Notes under the pieces: model-generated | What the model was told of the DNA's origin: nothing | What the model saw: the letters and a program-made list of their open reading frames with translations, nothing else | The model's database searches: none | NCBI GenBank assembly: GCA_029706075.1 | Contig: JAINUG010000020.1 | Span: 7,869,546 to 7,933,545 of the forward strand | Length of the DNA: 64,000 nt | From: Aldrovandia affinis | Lineage: Eukaryota > Chordata > Actinopteri > Notacanthiformes > Halosauridae | Direction: 5' to 3' | Shown: piece after piece, positions 9,514 to 21,416 of the stretch | Position numbering within the stretch: the first letter of the stretch is position 1 | How the letters are laid out: every line of letters begins with the position of its first letter | Program-made: the position numbers and the translations under genes

Positions 9514-10056
9514 TACCGTGGACCACCAGATCCTGCTCTCATCTCTCATCGAGATGGGAATCTCTGTATCTGCACTGACGTGATTAAAATCGTACCTGGC
9601 TGACCGGTCCTACCAGGTGGCCTGGACAGGGTCCCTCTCCTCTCCCCACACCCTCTCCACTGGAGTCCCGCAGGGCTCGGTGCTAGGCCCCGTCCTATTC
9701 TCCCTGTACACCAAGTCACTTGGTTCTGTCATCTCTGCTCATGTTTTTTCTTATCACTGTTATGCCGATGACACTCAACTCTTTCTCTCCTTCTCTCCTT
9801 CTGAGACCCCGGTCCCGGTGCAGATCTTTGCATGCCTGGCCGACATCTGTACCTGGATGTCCACCCACCACCTGAAGTTGAACCTGGGGAAGACGGAGCT
9901 GCTCTTCCTCCCAGCGAAGGGCTCCCCGATGATTGATGCTTCAATCACCATGGAAGGCTCCATAGTGTCTCTGTCCCAGTCTGCCAGGAGTCTTGGAGTG
10001 ACCCTGTACGACCAGGTGTGCTTCTCGGGCCACATCGCAGCGATCACCCGACCTGT
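9514..10056 (+). pseudogene. L2 LINE reverse transcriptase fragment
   Basis: The fragment starts at accgtggaccaccagatc (TVDHQILLS block). It reads [20 protein letters not shown] and [18 protein letters not shown], then [20 protein letters not shown]. The YADD box is the polymerase active site. A closely related, longer copy lies at 31096-35310. Both ends are truncated. The frame is open from 9617 to 10063, but about 100 bases upstream contain a stop. L2 assignment rests on the shared block order with typical fish L2. Confidence 0.85.
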
Positions 10057-11439
10057 CTATTAGTATATTTTCTTCAAATAAAAGGGGTGCCTATTTCGCC
10101 TTGTTACAACAAAGGTACTTGTTTTGCGTGGCCTCCTGGGCCTTTGGGGGTATATGACTGATCTCGCCTCGGGCATCAAGTGAGCCAGGACCACCACTGG
10201 GACTGGTAAAAGAAAGGCAACGAGGCAGACCGTGTCCTTTTTGAAGTAGATGTCTGCAAATTATTCTCAAATTGCTTAATGCTGCAATTTCCCCCATAAA
10301 ATTGTGTTTATGGAAAAAAGAGAAGTTTGCCCTGATTGTTAATAACCTTGTTTTGACAAATGTTCAAATGGAAAAAGTAAATTAGCAGGGCCGTAATGTT
10401 AATTTCTGCCGCTAATAAGGTAATGCGTTTTTCAATCTTTCACATAACGATGATGGAGTGCTGCAGGCCGGTGGTTAATGCAATTAGCCGCAGTGAAGAA
10501 GGAGTCGGCTGCGAAGCGAATGACGCAAATTAAAGGCCCTCTTCGCCTCCCCACACAAACAAATGCGGACATTACTCTCCCAGCATGCACTTCTGTTTAT
10601 CTCCTGTTTATATCACAGCCGCTTCTCTACAGACCCTGCATCAGCCACGGTCAAACATGCCACAGGCGATCGGGTAGGAAGTGTGCGTCTCACTTCTGAA
10701 GGGGCTCAAATGTCACATATTATAACACAAAATTATTTTTAATTACTATCTCTGGCTCCCTTGTAGAAACAGACTACACAATTCTACCACAGAGGGAGAG
10801 GTCGAATTTCTACTGTCCCGCCACAGCTATGAGGCATTTCCACTTACAGTCTTATGGAACTCAATCAGCACCAAATCACTCAATCACTGCCTAGCTTGTT
10901 AAGACAAACCATTAAAGTGCAGCAAAAATACAAAGGGGGAAAAGATCAATGGAAATTCTGCAGTTAAAAAGATGTTTTCCTGTGTACATCATAAGCCATT
11001 AAAGACATCAATATCAATCATATTCATACTCAGGATTACCCTTAAATGAAAGGAGCAGGGGAAAAGATGTGCCTCTCCATAGCCATCTACTCTGGGCTCT
11101 TGGGGCAGGAGGTGATGTCGCTGCAGTTCCCCTTTCTCCCTGCAGGGGGCCCCTCTCTGTTCTGTGGTACTCATTTTCATTGTATTTTTGGAAAGGCATT
11201 CAAGTTGAAGGCCTGTGATCAGAGTCTGCACTGATTTTTTATATTAATAATAATATATATTTTTAATTAAATAAATGTTTACATGTATGTGTGTAATTGA
11301 AGAGCGTTTTTCCAAAACCCATTCAGTGGACTGAGTTTTGATAAACCATAGTTTTCAGGGTGGGTATTATTTTTCTGATAATATTTTTCTGCACTGAGTG
11401 GACTGAGTGAGTTTTGGAAAAACACTCTTCAATTGTTTG
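10057..11439. other. Unique DNA, candidate conserved non-coding
   Basis: No transposon termini or coding frames. 10290-10680 is rich in homeodomain-like TAAT/ATTA cores (gttaataacc, taaattagcag, gttaatgcaattagccgc) and has non-repetitive balanced composition, as enhancers often do. This is only an impression and needs alignment. 11230-11300 is AT-rich. Confidence 0.4.
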
Positions 11440-11745
11440 TGTGTAGTGTACATATGAGAGAGTGTATGAGTGTGTGTTGTATGTTAATGTATGCGCACAT
11501 GTGTGCATGTTGTATGTTCATGTATGCATGTGTTTGAGTGTGTGTGAGAGTGTGTGAGTGGGCGCGTGTGTCTATGTTTGAGTGTTTGAGAGCATATGTG
11601 TGTGTGTGTGTATGCACTTGCTTGTGTGTAGTGCGCATGTGAGAGAGTGTATGAGTGTGTGTGTGTGTGTTGTATATTTATGTATTTGTGTATATGAGTG
11701 TGAATGTGTGTCTGTGTTAGTGTGTGTGTGTTTGTGTGACTCTAT
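11440..11745. repeat. TG-rich degenerate microsatellite
   Basis: Imperfect (TG)n with gtatgagtgtgtg variants. The block gagagagtgtatgagtgtgtg occurs at about 11456 and again at 11641, suggesting a roughly 185-bp internal duplication. His/Thr-rich frames here are artefacts of the repeat. Confidence 0.85.
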
Positions 11746-12326
11746 TGCTATCACTATTGCAGTAATTATTTGTCCCAATTTGTGACAAAGCTATAGATTA
11801 GAATGGAATGATTTATTCCAGTATAGATTACAGTGGAGTGATTTATTCTACAGTAGTAAAGTCTCTCGCTGCTGCACTAAAGCATATCTGTCTTCAGCAC
11901 CATCAACAGGACACATCCCACTGCTGGTCTGGCCAGAGTAATGCTGTTCCACTAGAATATGTACAGCAGGAATTCTATTTTGATACAGCTGAGGTGGGTT
12001 ATTGTGATACAGCAGGACCTTTATTTTGATACAACTGAGGTACACTGGGAATGGAATGGGTCAATAAGGTCAAATGAGGGGTTAAATTATGTTGAATTTA
12101 ATCACTGTCAGTGCAGTGATTTATTAAGAATGTATTATACCATGACATTGGCATAATACTGTGTTTTAAATCCATTTATACAGTCAGAGTATGTTAAAGA
12201 TGGATGAAGGAAGTTACTTTGATAATGGGTCAGTCCATTAATGGGTTAACCAGAAGTGCACACCCATTTTGCGTTCTCTCGCCTCATTGCTCTTTGTGGA
12301 GAAGGTGTGTACCCCACTGCTCTGTT
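11746..12326. other. No recognisable feature
   Basis: Unique-looking DNA up to the solo LTR. Short near-repeats occur (gattagaatggaatgattta and gattacagtggagtgattta near 11800; ttttgatacagctgaggt and ttttgatacaactgaggt near 11980-12030). Confidence 0.5.
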
Positions 12327-12331
12327 TATTA

Positions 12332-12761
12332 TGAGACAAGGCAGAGAGATGGGACCCAAGTGCAGAGACGAAGCAGGAGGCAGATGTAAAATAAACGGAG
12401 GATTTATTATAAATGTGACAGACTAATGAAAACATGAGAACAACTCACAAACAGGGAGAAAATAAATGTATAAATATACATTATAAATGATATATAAATG
12501 AGTATAAATGATCAACACAGTAACAAACAAACACGATTAGTACAACAAAAGCTAAAAATGGTAACACTGGAACACTTGACTAGCAAACACAGGGAAAAAC
12601 CATTGAAGGCAGAGCACAGAACAAACAAAACAGGGGGACAGGCAACAAGGCACAGGTGAAAACAATCAAAACAATAAAACCATTAACCAAATATATAATA
12701 AAACAATTAGGGAACACAAAAGTCCAATACCGCCCTCTGGAGGCGAGCAGGAACCATTACA
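12332..12761 (-). mobile_element. Solo LTR (430 bp)
   Basis: On the plus strand it begins TGAGACAAGG and ends ACCATTACA (TG...CA), flanked by perfect 5-bp duplications TATTA (12327-12331 and 12762-12766). Read on the minus strand it starts tgtaatggttcctgctcg, carries a gcctccagagggcggta block, and ends with gcacttgggtcccatctc, common in fish Gypsy-type LTR 3-prime parts. An aataaat polyadenylation-like signal lies before the latter. There is no internal region, so this is an LTR-LTR recombination product. Gypsy affiliation is inferred. Confidence 0.85.
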
Positions 12762-12766
12762 TATTA

Positions 12767-13175
12767 AGGTTAAGAAAAGTGCAAAAATGTCGCTGTGCCC
12801 TCACAAAAGAGCTGTAACATGGTTTTAACATTCATGCGTTTAAACGCAACGTCATTCATTTTGATGTTAAATTTGGTTATGTCGCGCACGTGCTAATTAG
12901 CTCATGGTGTTAGCTCGATATTAGCAAATCACAAATTGCTATTATATCTTTGTGGTGTATTATTTTTTGGGGGCGGGGAACAAATATGCAGTGTTACATG
13001 GAAATAATTCCCATTATATCACTGGGAGAGTTGTTAACAGAGTTATTAGCATTATTATTAGTCATTGAACAGGTGTGGGTGCTGTGGAGGTAAATTGAGT
13101 CTGTTGAAGGTGATCTGATTTTATAACTTGTATAAAGCAGAGTGAGGACAGTCACTATCAGCACAGACCCCCCAA
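12767..13175. other. No recognisable feature
   Basis: AT-leaning unique sequence between the solo LTR and a CA-rich tract. Nothing else supported. Confidence 0.5.
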
Positions 13176-13530
13176 GCAGTCAAAGTATACACACACGCAC
13201 ACACACACATACAAACACACCCACGCATCCAGATGCACATCTACACTCACACGTCCAGATGCACATCTACACTCATAAACAACGCCCCCCGATACACACA
13301 CCAAAACACCCCCACCCGTCCAGACACATGGACACATCTACACTCACAAATACCCCCCACACACACACAAGCACATTCATCCCTCCTACATCCACACGCG
13401 CAAAACACACCCAAACACTCCCCCCCACCCACCCACACACACACACACACGCACACACATTCACCCCTCACACACAAACACATGCACACACCGAAGCACA
13501 CACCCACATACACCCCACACCCTCCCCTGT
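13176..13530. repeat. CA-rich degenerate satellite
   Basis: Imperfect cacacac sequence with a direct duplication of agatgcacatctacactcac (13230s and 13260s) and several ccacccacacac blocks. Long His/Thr/Pro frames are repeat artefacts. Confidence 0.85.
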
Positions 13531-13628
13531 TACCTAAGCAACACTGAGCTGGGTGGATCATATGCACTTGGCCAGAGAAGAACACTTAGGCTGAGGGGTT
13601 TAAGGAGCAATGAGAGGAGCTCAGAGCA

Positions 13629-13629
13629 C

Positions 13630-13660
<31 letters not shown>
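13629..13660. repeat. (CA)n microsatellite
   Basis: About 15 CA units. Confidence 0.95.
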
Positions 13661-14289
13661 GGTACTCAGAGAGGCATCCTTATGGGTTGTCCAGACCTGG
13701 GTCAAACACAAACAAATTTAGAACATTCCTGCAGATTCCTGCAAATTTTTAACTAAACATGTCGCTAACCAAAACAGACAATCATATGAAAGAATGTTCC
13801 TGTTGAAAGGGTTAAAGTATTTGACCCAGGTGTGGGATTATCATAATAACAGTACATGAGGGTGATGTCCCCTCTGTCCCCTCTCAAGACAAGAGATAAA
13901 TGCAGATCTGCTCTGTCTATTTCTACATCAGAGAATGAAGCACACTGCAGGATAGACACAAATCTGCTTTGTCTATTTCTAAATCAACAATACATTTATG
14001 ATCAATTATATTTATATGGCTGTGCAGGGCCCTGAGCCGGGCAGTAATTAAACCTAATTTGGAGCAGGTGGGGCGACTGGGGAATGGGAGTGTTAGTCTT
14101 GTTGTTCACGTGTGTGTGCATGCACGTATCATGAATGTTAGTTGTGTGTTCGTGTTAGTCTTGTTGTTCATGTGTGTATGTCATTCATGAGAGTTTTGGT
14201 GTTAAATGTGTGTCTGCCAGGCGTGGTGGCGTGCATCTGTAATCCAAGTTTCTGGGAGGCGGAGTCTGTGTGGAGTTGAAAGTGACTGA
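13661..14289. other. No recognisable feature
   Basis: Unique-looking. The phrase agcacactgcaggatagaca near 13938, with tctatttcta around it, has a weak counterpart near 15440-15490 (tgaagcacatagacaggat, ctggaccagagaatgaagc), hinting at an old shared repeat. Confidence 0.4.
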
Positions 14290-14838
14290 GTAGAGTGCTT
14301 CCTGTGTGTGTGTGGAAGAAAGAGAGAGAGAGGGCACATTGAAATAGTGGGGTGCCTCTCTCTGTGTGTGATTGTGAAGAGAGAGGGAGGGTACACTTAA
14401 ATAGTGGGGTGCCTCTCTCCCTGGGTGATTGTGAAGAGAGAGGGAGGGCACACTTAAATAGTGGGGTGCCTCTCTCTCTGAGTGATTGTGAAGAGAGAGG
14501 GAGGGCACACTTAAATAGTGGGGTGCCTCTCTCTCTGAGTGATTGTGAAGAGAGAGGGAGGGCACACTTAAATAGTGGGGTGCCTCTCTCCCTGGGTGAT
14601 TGTGAAGAGAGAGGGAGGGTACACTTAAATAGTGGGGTGCCTCTCTCCCTGGGTGATTGTGAAGAGAGAGGGAGGGCACACTTAAATAGTGGGGTGCCTC
14701 TCTCCCTGGGTGATTGTGAAGAGAGAGGGAGGGCACACTTAAATAGTGGGGTGCCTCTCTCTCCTGGGTGATTGTGAAGAGAGAGGGAGGGCACACTTAA
14801 ATAGTGGGGTGCCTCTCTCTCTGAGTGATTGTGAAGAG
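14290..14838. repeat. 57-bp minisatellite
   Basis: Nine consecutive units, with gtggggtgcc anchors at 14347, 14404, 14461, 14518, 14575, 14632, 14689, 14746 and 14804 (spacing 57, the last 58). Unit content is gtggggtgcctctctc, then ctgggtgattgtgaagag, then agagggagggcacact and taaata. A degenerate unit precedes 14347. Because 57 is a multiple of three and the unit lacks stops in several frames, long frames appear on both strands. I do not consider them genes. Confidence 0.95.
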
Positions 14839-15845
14839 ACCTCGGGACTGAAAGGTTTAAGTGTCTCTGTGTGCATGGGTTTAGGAAGCACTTGAACAGT
14901 TGCAAAATGCTTGTGTGCCTGGTGAAGTTAAGGTGAGAATCCAGACTGAAGAGGCGCAGTGTCCTGTTAAATGTGAATGCGTGGAAGCGGGCTGGAAAGC
15001 CGCTAAATGTCTGTGTTGATGTTTGTGCGAAAGTGGTCTGGAAAGCCGCTGAGCGTCCATGTTCATTGTTTGTCCCCGGAAGGGAATTCCCATCTCGGAG
15101 GAGGTGGACTTTAATTTAGTTTGTTCATTTAGTTTGTTATTCGAGTTGTTTTTGCCAGACAGCTTTGCGGCAAGTAGGGTGAAGACTTTGTGTGGTTTGT
15201 TTGTGTGTGTTTTTTATTTAACCTGCTCTCCCGCTGTTTCTCTCTTCTGTGTCTGAAAGAGAGAGACCAGGTCTGGAGACTGGCAAAATCCACTCTTTGT
15301 ATGATCTGCTGCTCTGCTCACATCCGGGGATTGTCACATGGCGTGTGACAATGGCGCTTTTCGTTTTACAGTGAAGACCTCAAAGTGCTTTACATGGGCA
15401 GTGGGCAGTGTAGTCAACACAAATGTATTGAGAATGAAGCACATAGACAGGATAAACAGATCTACTTTGTCTAATTCTGGACCAGAGAATGAAGCCCATT
15501 TCTGTCCACTACAAAGACTGTGGGCTTTAGGCTTTCTCCAGGGATGTGACAGAACACAACTGTCACTCGCCTGGGGAAGGCATGGCCAACAGATTGGGTG
15601 CAAGACAGATTCACCCAAGGCATGAATAATCAAACAAAAGCATGTATTACAGAACAAAAAAACACACTCTGAAAAAGACCGTAGTCACACGACTTTTGTC
15701 CAATGCGTTACGTTGCAGGACAGCTTTCGTCCCATGCAATCCGAGCGGCTCCGTCTCCGGGGCTAACTCGTGTGGGCTGGGTTGGGTCAGGGAGCGAGGC
15801 TGTGCTGTCCTCGGGTCAGGAGTCCCAGTCTGCCCCAGCAAGGTG
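14839..15845. other. No recognisable feature
   Basis: Unique-looking. Two related short segments (gcgtggaagcgggctggaaagccgct and gcgaaagtggtctggaaagccgct, near 14980-15050) form a small direct repeat. Open frames here lack family resemblance. Confidence 0.45.
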
Positions 15846-15920
15846 GTTGGAGGAGACGTCCGTGAGTGCGAGAGAGCGAGAGAGCGAGAGAGAGCGAGAG
15901 AGAGAAAGAGTGAGAGAGCG
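15846..15920. repeat. GA-rich simple repeat
   Basis: gagagagcgagagagcgag-type low-complexity tract. Confidence 0.9.
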
Positions 15921-17336
15921 TAATGTCAGCTGGCTTGGTTCCGACGCTTCTCTCCTAGGCTGTGTTTATCTCTCCCTTTATGCAGCGTCCTCTGATTATG
16001 AAATGGGAGACTGCTGGCTGATTGAGAGAGTGGCTGCAGGTGTCTCCCTGGTTCAGCACTGGACAGCTGCCCCGTTGTGGAATGTTGGCTCCTCTTCCCT
16101 CGCATCTTCTGGGGAGCTGTCCAGGGTACCGGAGGCCCGCCGGCTCCCGTGCCACAACAACTTCACAGGGTTATTTACAGGGGAAAAAAAGAAAGGGCAC
16201 ACTGAATTATGGGTGTGTATTCATAGGAAATACAATAATATTGGATTTAAACGTTTAAAAAGGTCAATAATTTCCCTGTGAGGTTTTTGTCAAAGACTTT
16301 TGTCAAAGAAAGTACTTACAGAGCCGGGAGAACCAAATTATTAACTGCAAAAAGAAACACAATAAAGACTACAATGACTCTAGGGAATGCACAGTGAAAA
16401 CTCTCAGAGGCAGCTGGGCTGTGGATTGATTGAGCAATCACTAAGAAGATGTTCAGCAGGGAAAATAATTAAAATGTCATCCACAAATTGCACCTGAAGG
16501 GGGATTTACAAAACGAGCCAATATACTTCAGATGTATTACACGGCAGGCACCCTTATGTTATAATTATAATTTGTTATAATTATAATGTGTTATGTTATA
16601 ATGACATCTAGAGTCATGTATGACACAATCATGTTAATCATTCTGATGTAATATTATTAATGGCATCAATAATAATAACAATTATGTAATTATCATAACA
16701 ATAATGACATCAGTGCTATAATTATAATGGTTAAACATAAATATGCAATTATTTAAATGAAAATGTTTTGCAAATGGTGAAGAACTTTTGTACTTTTCAT
16801 TAACTTTTGGATCGTTTTTTTAGGTACTATCTATGGTTGCTCTAATACACAATGAAATGTAATTTACAGTTGCTTGTGTTTTGTTTTGTTTTATTTGCTA
16901 TTTTGGTACTTTTTCTAATTCATGCATGTATTTTGTGGTGTTTGTTTTTATTTTTGGATACGTACTTCTATTGGGGACAGGTGTTGGAAATTAGCCATGC
17001 TATAAATTAGCCTTTGGTTATAAACACAATGCAATGCATCTGATGCTTATTTTTAATATTGTAACAATGCTTTTTGTCTCTGACAAATAAACAAATGAAT
17101 AAATATTTAGCATATTATGCAGCTTGATATTTGTAGAGTCACTGCAGATTTAAGTGCCTTGCTGGAAAGTAAAATATATAATATATATTATATTATACGT
17201 AAAAATAAATATGATATTATTGTGAAAATAAAACAGGAAAAAAACTACTTGCAAATGGCAATTCAAATTGTTAGATTTACTGATGCTTGATTCACTATTC
17301 AGGGTCACTTTGTATAGGCCCACACATGCAAACACA
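15921..17336. other. Unique DNA, AT-rich from 16550
   Basis: No coding or transposon signal. 16556-16730 has repeated ttataattataat/ataacaataatgacatc words, giving partial inverted repeats. 17080-17230 is very AT-rich. Confidence 0.5.
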
Positions 17337-17449
<113 letters not shown>

Positions 17450-17529
17450 ACACTGCTCTGTGTCAATGATGTGAAACACAATGGTGTCAATAGTGTATGA
17501 ACCCCTTCCACACCCCAAACTCCTGACAG

Positions 17530-17620
17530 CCCATTTGTATGTGTGTGTGTGTGTGTGTGTGTGATTGTTGTTTGTGTGTGTGTGTGTGTGTGCGCATGTC
17601 TGTGTTTGTGTGTCCAGCCA
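17530..17620. repeat. (TG)n microsatellite, interrupted
   Basis: (TG)n tracts separated by attgttgtt. Together with the (CA)n 90 bp to the left, this forms a large potential hairpin. Confidence 0.9.
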
Positions 17621-17978
17621 AATTTAAATAACAACAGAGAGGTCAAGCATGTTTATTTTTCTTATTTCATATTCAAGGCACAAGTGTCTGTAGTTACAGT
17701 ACAGTATTTCAGTGCCCTCATATTTTATTCTGCATATGATGAGAGTCTCTTCAGTATGGCGTTGACCTGCTGGCCTGCACAGCAACACTGAGAGGAGACT
17801 GATCCTGGTACACTTGCACTACATATGATAATAACAGTATCCATTAAAGAGTGAGACACACTCTCTGGAGCACTGACAATGTGAAATAAAGATAGAGAGA
17901 GAGAAAGAAAAAAATCCTTTCACTGAATAATGAGGAAAGGTTCTGAGTCAAATTGCAGCCCAATATGTATTAGCCTGT
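17621..17978. other. No recognisable feature
   Basis: Unique-looking; nothing supported. Confidence 0.5.
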
Positions 17979-18089
17979 CACAACCTGAGGGACAGTGAGC
18001 CACCAACACGTATTATCTCTATAGAGAGAGAGAGAGAGAGTTTGCCATAACCTGAAGGACAGTGAGTAACCAACCAACACTGACTATCT

Positions 18090-18135
<46 letters not shown>

Positions 18136-18192
18136 TCTGCCACAACCTGAAGGACAGTGAGTAACCAACCAACACTGATTATCTCTATAGAG
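17979..18192. repeat. Three-copy tandem repeat with GA tracts
   Basis: Three copies of acctgaaggacagtgag followed by taaccaaccaacactga and ttatctctatagagag, separated by (GA)n of different length. The first copy is more diverged (acctgagggacagtgag). Confidence 0.85.
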
Positions 18193-18391
18193 ATATAATC
18201 ATTAATACATTGAAATTGAAATTATAATAACATCTAGAGATGTCTACAGTCTACAGAGTGCAATCAATCATCAACATTGTCTCATGCTGTGTACTGGGTA
18301 CAGAAGGGCTGCTCAGCTGGCCCAGGGGTCAAATACAGCCTGTCATAGGCTCTCAGCCCCTTTGATCAATGACAAGAAAAAAAGTATTGAC
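18193..18391. other. No recognisable feature
   Basis: Short unique spacer before the minisatellite. Confidence 0.5.
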
Positions 18392-19594
18392 TGTAGAACC
18401 CTGGTGTAGACTGTACCGTAGAACCCTGGTGTAGAGTGTACTGTATAACTGTAGAACCCTGGTGTAGACTGTACTGTATAACTGTAGAACCCTGGTGTAG
18501 ACTGTGCTGTAGAGCCCTGGTGTAGACTGTACTGTATAACTGTAGAACCCTGATGTAGACTGTACTGTAGAACCCTGGTGTAGAGTGTACTGTATAACTG
18601 TAGAACCCTGGTGTAGAGTGTACTGTAGAACTGTAGAACCCTGGTGTAGAGTGTACTGTAGAACTGTAGAACCCTGGTGTAGAGTGTACTGTATAACTGT
18701 AGAACCCTGGTGTAGACTGTACTGTATAACTGTAGAACCCTGGTGTAGAGTGTACTGTATAACTGTAGAACCCTGGTGTAGACTGTACTGTATAACTGTA
18801 GAACCCTGGTGTAGACTGTACTGTGTAACTGTAGAACCCTGGTGTAGAGTGTACTGTAGAACTGTAGAACCCTGGTGTAGAGTGTACTGTATAACTGTAG
18901 AACCCTGGTGTAGAGTGTACTGTATAACTGTAGAACCCTGGTGTAGAGTGTACTGTAGAACTGAAGAACCCTGGTGTAGAGTGTACTGTATAACTGTAGA
19001 ACCCTGGTGTAGACTGTACTGTATAACTGTAGAACCCTGGTGTAGAGTGTACTGTATAACTGTAGAACCCTGGTGTAGAGTGTACTGTAGAACTGTAGAA
19101 CCTTGGTGTAGAGTGTACTGTATAACTGTAGAACCCTGGTGTAGTGTACTGTAGAACTGTAGAACCCTGGTGTAGACTGTACTGTAGAACCCTGGTGTAG
19201 ACTGTGCTGTAGAACCCTGGTGTAGACTGTACTGTAGAACTGTAGAACCTTGGTGTAGACTGAACTGTAGAACTGTAGAACCCTGGTGTAGAGTGTACTG
19301 TATAACTGTAGAACCCTGGTGTAGACTGTACTGTAGAACTGTAGAACCCTGGTGTAGACTGTGCTGTAGAACCCTGGTGTAGAGTGTACTGTAGAACTGT
19401 AGAATCCTGGTGTAGACTGTACTGTAGAACTGTAGAACCCTGGGGTAGACTGTGCTGTAGAACCCTGGTGTAGAGTGTACTGTAGAACTGTAGAACCCTG
19501 GTGTAGACTGTACTGTAGAACTGTAGAACCCTGGGGTAGACTGTGCTGTAGAACCCTGGTGTAGAGTGTACTGTATAACTGTAGAACCCTGGTG
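18392..19594. repeat. 33/22-bp minisatellite, 1.2 kb
   Basis: About 40 units built on ctgtagaaccctggtgta followed by gactgtactgtataa (33 bp). Some units lack an 11-bp segment (gtataactgta or gtagaactgta), giving 22-bp units, so array length changes in 11-bp steps. Point variants (gagtg for gactg, ggggta for ggtgta, gtgctg for gtactg) mark sub-blocks repeated in order near 19350-19560. Tyr/Ser/Thr-rich frames of over 400 codons on the minus strand arise because 33 is a multiple of three; there is no coding evidence beyond the repeat. Confidence 0.95.
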
Positions 19595-20479
19595 GAGTTG
19601 GGAAAAAAGAGGGATAAGACATCCAAACCTGCAGAGAGGTCCTGTGGCAATATTTATGCTTATGTCAAAACAGGAACATGAAAAGCATGTTCATGGGTGG
19701 ATATGTATTTGTGGGTGTCAGTGGGAGCAGGTGTGTCTGTGGACACAGGTGTGTCTGTGGGCCCATGCGTGAGTACAGGTGTTTGGAGTTTGGTGATTGG
19801 AGCTGGGGAGAGAAAAGAGCCGCAACATTTGGCCAGACACGGCCAAATGTTGCCAGGCAGAGGAGACGGACAGTGGATGAAGACAGGGGTCTGTGCAGCT
19901 GCCTACCTTTAATGGTGTCAGAGGGTTTCTTAAACAGTATTAACAGCTTTTATTACGCACAGCTGCACGGAGATCCGTGTCACACAGGACACTGAATCTC
20001 CCGCCTTCATATTTAAATTCCATATTTATAACAGACAACCCAAAAGGTGTGGGAACCAGATAAAAGGGGAGGGCATTAACTTAAGCTTAAAAGGAATGTA
20101 GGCGTCACCGAAGGTACACCAGAATGGAAGATTACTGTAACTCTGTAAGTTACTATGACAATGGAAGGGAGGTTTCCTGCAGTAAGAAAACGTCATAAAG
20201 GAACATATGTTCCTTTGAGGTTTTGGGGCGAAGATCCTTTTGTTAGCCATGAAAGTAAGAACTGCAGCGTCACACAGAACTATTTATAACCGGTGTGTCT
20301 CCCTGTGGATATTTCTATAGCATTTCAACATCACACAAACAGGACAATTTTTTTCCTTCAACAAAGGAGACGCTCTCTGCTCTGTTCCACTCTGCCCACA
20401 TACTGTCGTTTCTATGGGGATCCCACCCCCACAGACACGGCACGTTCATCCAGCGGATCTCAGCCCACTGCAGGGCTGA
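19595..20479. other. No recognisable feature
   Basis: Unique-looking, with a small repeat of aggtgtgtctgtgg near 19730-19760. No family-like frames. Confidence 0.5.
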
Positions 20480-20985
20480 TACCTGTGCTGTGTCTAATCT
20501 CCATTCACACCTCAGACAGACCCTGCGCTGTGTCTAATCTCCATTCACACCTCAGACAGACCCTGCGCTGTGTCTAATCTCCATTCACACCTCAGACAGA
20601 CCCTGCGCTGTGTCTAATCTCCATTCACACCTCAGACAGACCCTGCGCTGTGTCTAATCTCCATTCACACCTCAGACAGACACTGCGCTGTGTCTAATCT
20701 CCATTCACACCTCAGACAGACACTGCGCTGTGTCTAATCTTCATTCACACCTTAGACAGACCCTGTACTGTGCCTAATCCCCATTCACACCTCAGACACC
20801 TGCGCTGTGTCTAATCTCCATTCACACCTCAGACAGACCCTGCGCTGTGTCTAATCTCCATTCACACCTCAGACAGACACTGCGCTGTGTCTAATCCTCA
20901 TTCACACCTTAGACAGACCCTGTACTGTGCCTAATCCCCATTCACACCTCAGACACCTGCGCTGTGTCTAATCTCCATTCATACT
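20480..20985. repeat. 40-bp minisatellite with higher-order duplication
   Basis: About 13 units of ccctgcgctgtgtctaatct followed by ccattcacacctcagacaga. A variant trio (caccttagacagaccctg, tactgtgcctaatcccca, ctcagacacctgcgctg) appears at about 20740-20815 and again at about 20900-20970, showing duplication of a block of roughly four units. Confidence 0.95.
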
Positions 20986-21049
20986 CACGCCCTATTGCAA
21001 GTGCACAACAGACCCGTTTCAGCAGCTCCACCAGGCCCTGCTGCACGAA

Positions 21050-21305
21050 GCCAACCCTGCACTCACGCACGCTCACACACACACACAAAAACGCACTCAA
21101 ACATGTACTCACACACGCACTCACTCACTCACGCATGCTCAAACACACACAAACGCACTCACACATGCACTCACTCACGCACGCTCACACACACACACAC
21201 AAATGCATTCACACACACACTCACTCACGCACGCACGCTCACACACACACATACCCAAGCCCACCCCCACACACACACACACAAGCCCACCCACTCACAC
21301 ACATG
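21050..21305. repeat. CAC/ACTCAC-rich degenerate repeat
   Basis: cacacgcactcactcac-type low-complexity DNA. His-rich frames are artefacts. Confidence 0.85.
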
Positions 21306-21344
21306 CATGCGTGTTTGCAAGACAGGAGGTGCAGCTCATGAAAT

Positions 21345-21397
21345 GGCGAACTGACGGGCTGAATGGCCTGTGCTGGCCATAATTCTTATGTTCTTAT
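21345..21397 (+). repeat. LINE 3-prime end (CR1-like family)
   Basis: gacgggctgaatggcctg followed by taattcttatgttctta is the same type of 3-prime terminus as the LINE at 2750-3664 (gggccgaacggcccg ... attcttatgttctta). Only about 50 bp is present, an extreme 5-prime truncation. Confidence 0.6.
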
Positions 21398-21416
21398 TTC
21401 AGGTCATTAACGAGAG

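Noticed and set aside
13142..13547. His/Thr/Pro-rich frames
   Set aside because: Translations of CA-rich simple sequence.
14168..14905. 245-codon His/Leu/Ser repeat protein and its plus-strand counterpart
   Set aside because: Explained by the 57-bp minisatellite, open on both strands. No start context or family.
18343..19650. Open frames of over 400 codons, Tyr/Ser/Thr-rich, minus strand
   Set aside because: They lie wholly in the 33/22-bp minisatellite. The 33-bp unit is a multiple of three without stops, so long frames are expected by chance.
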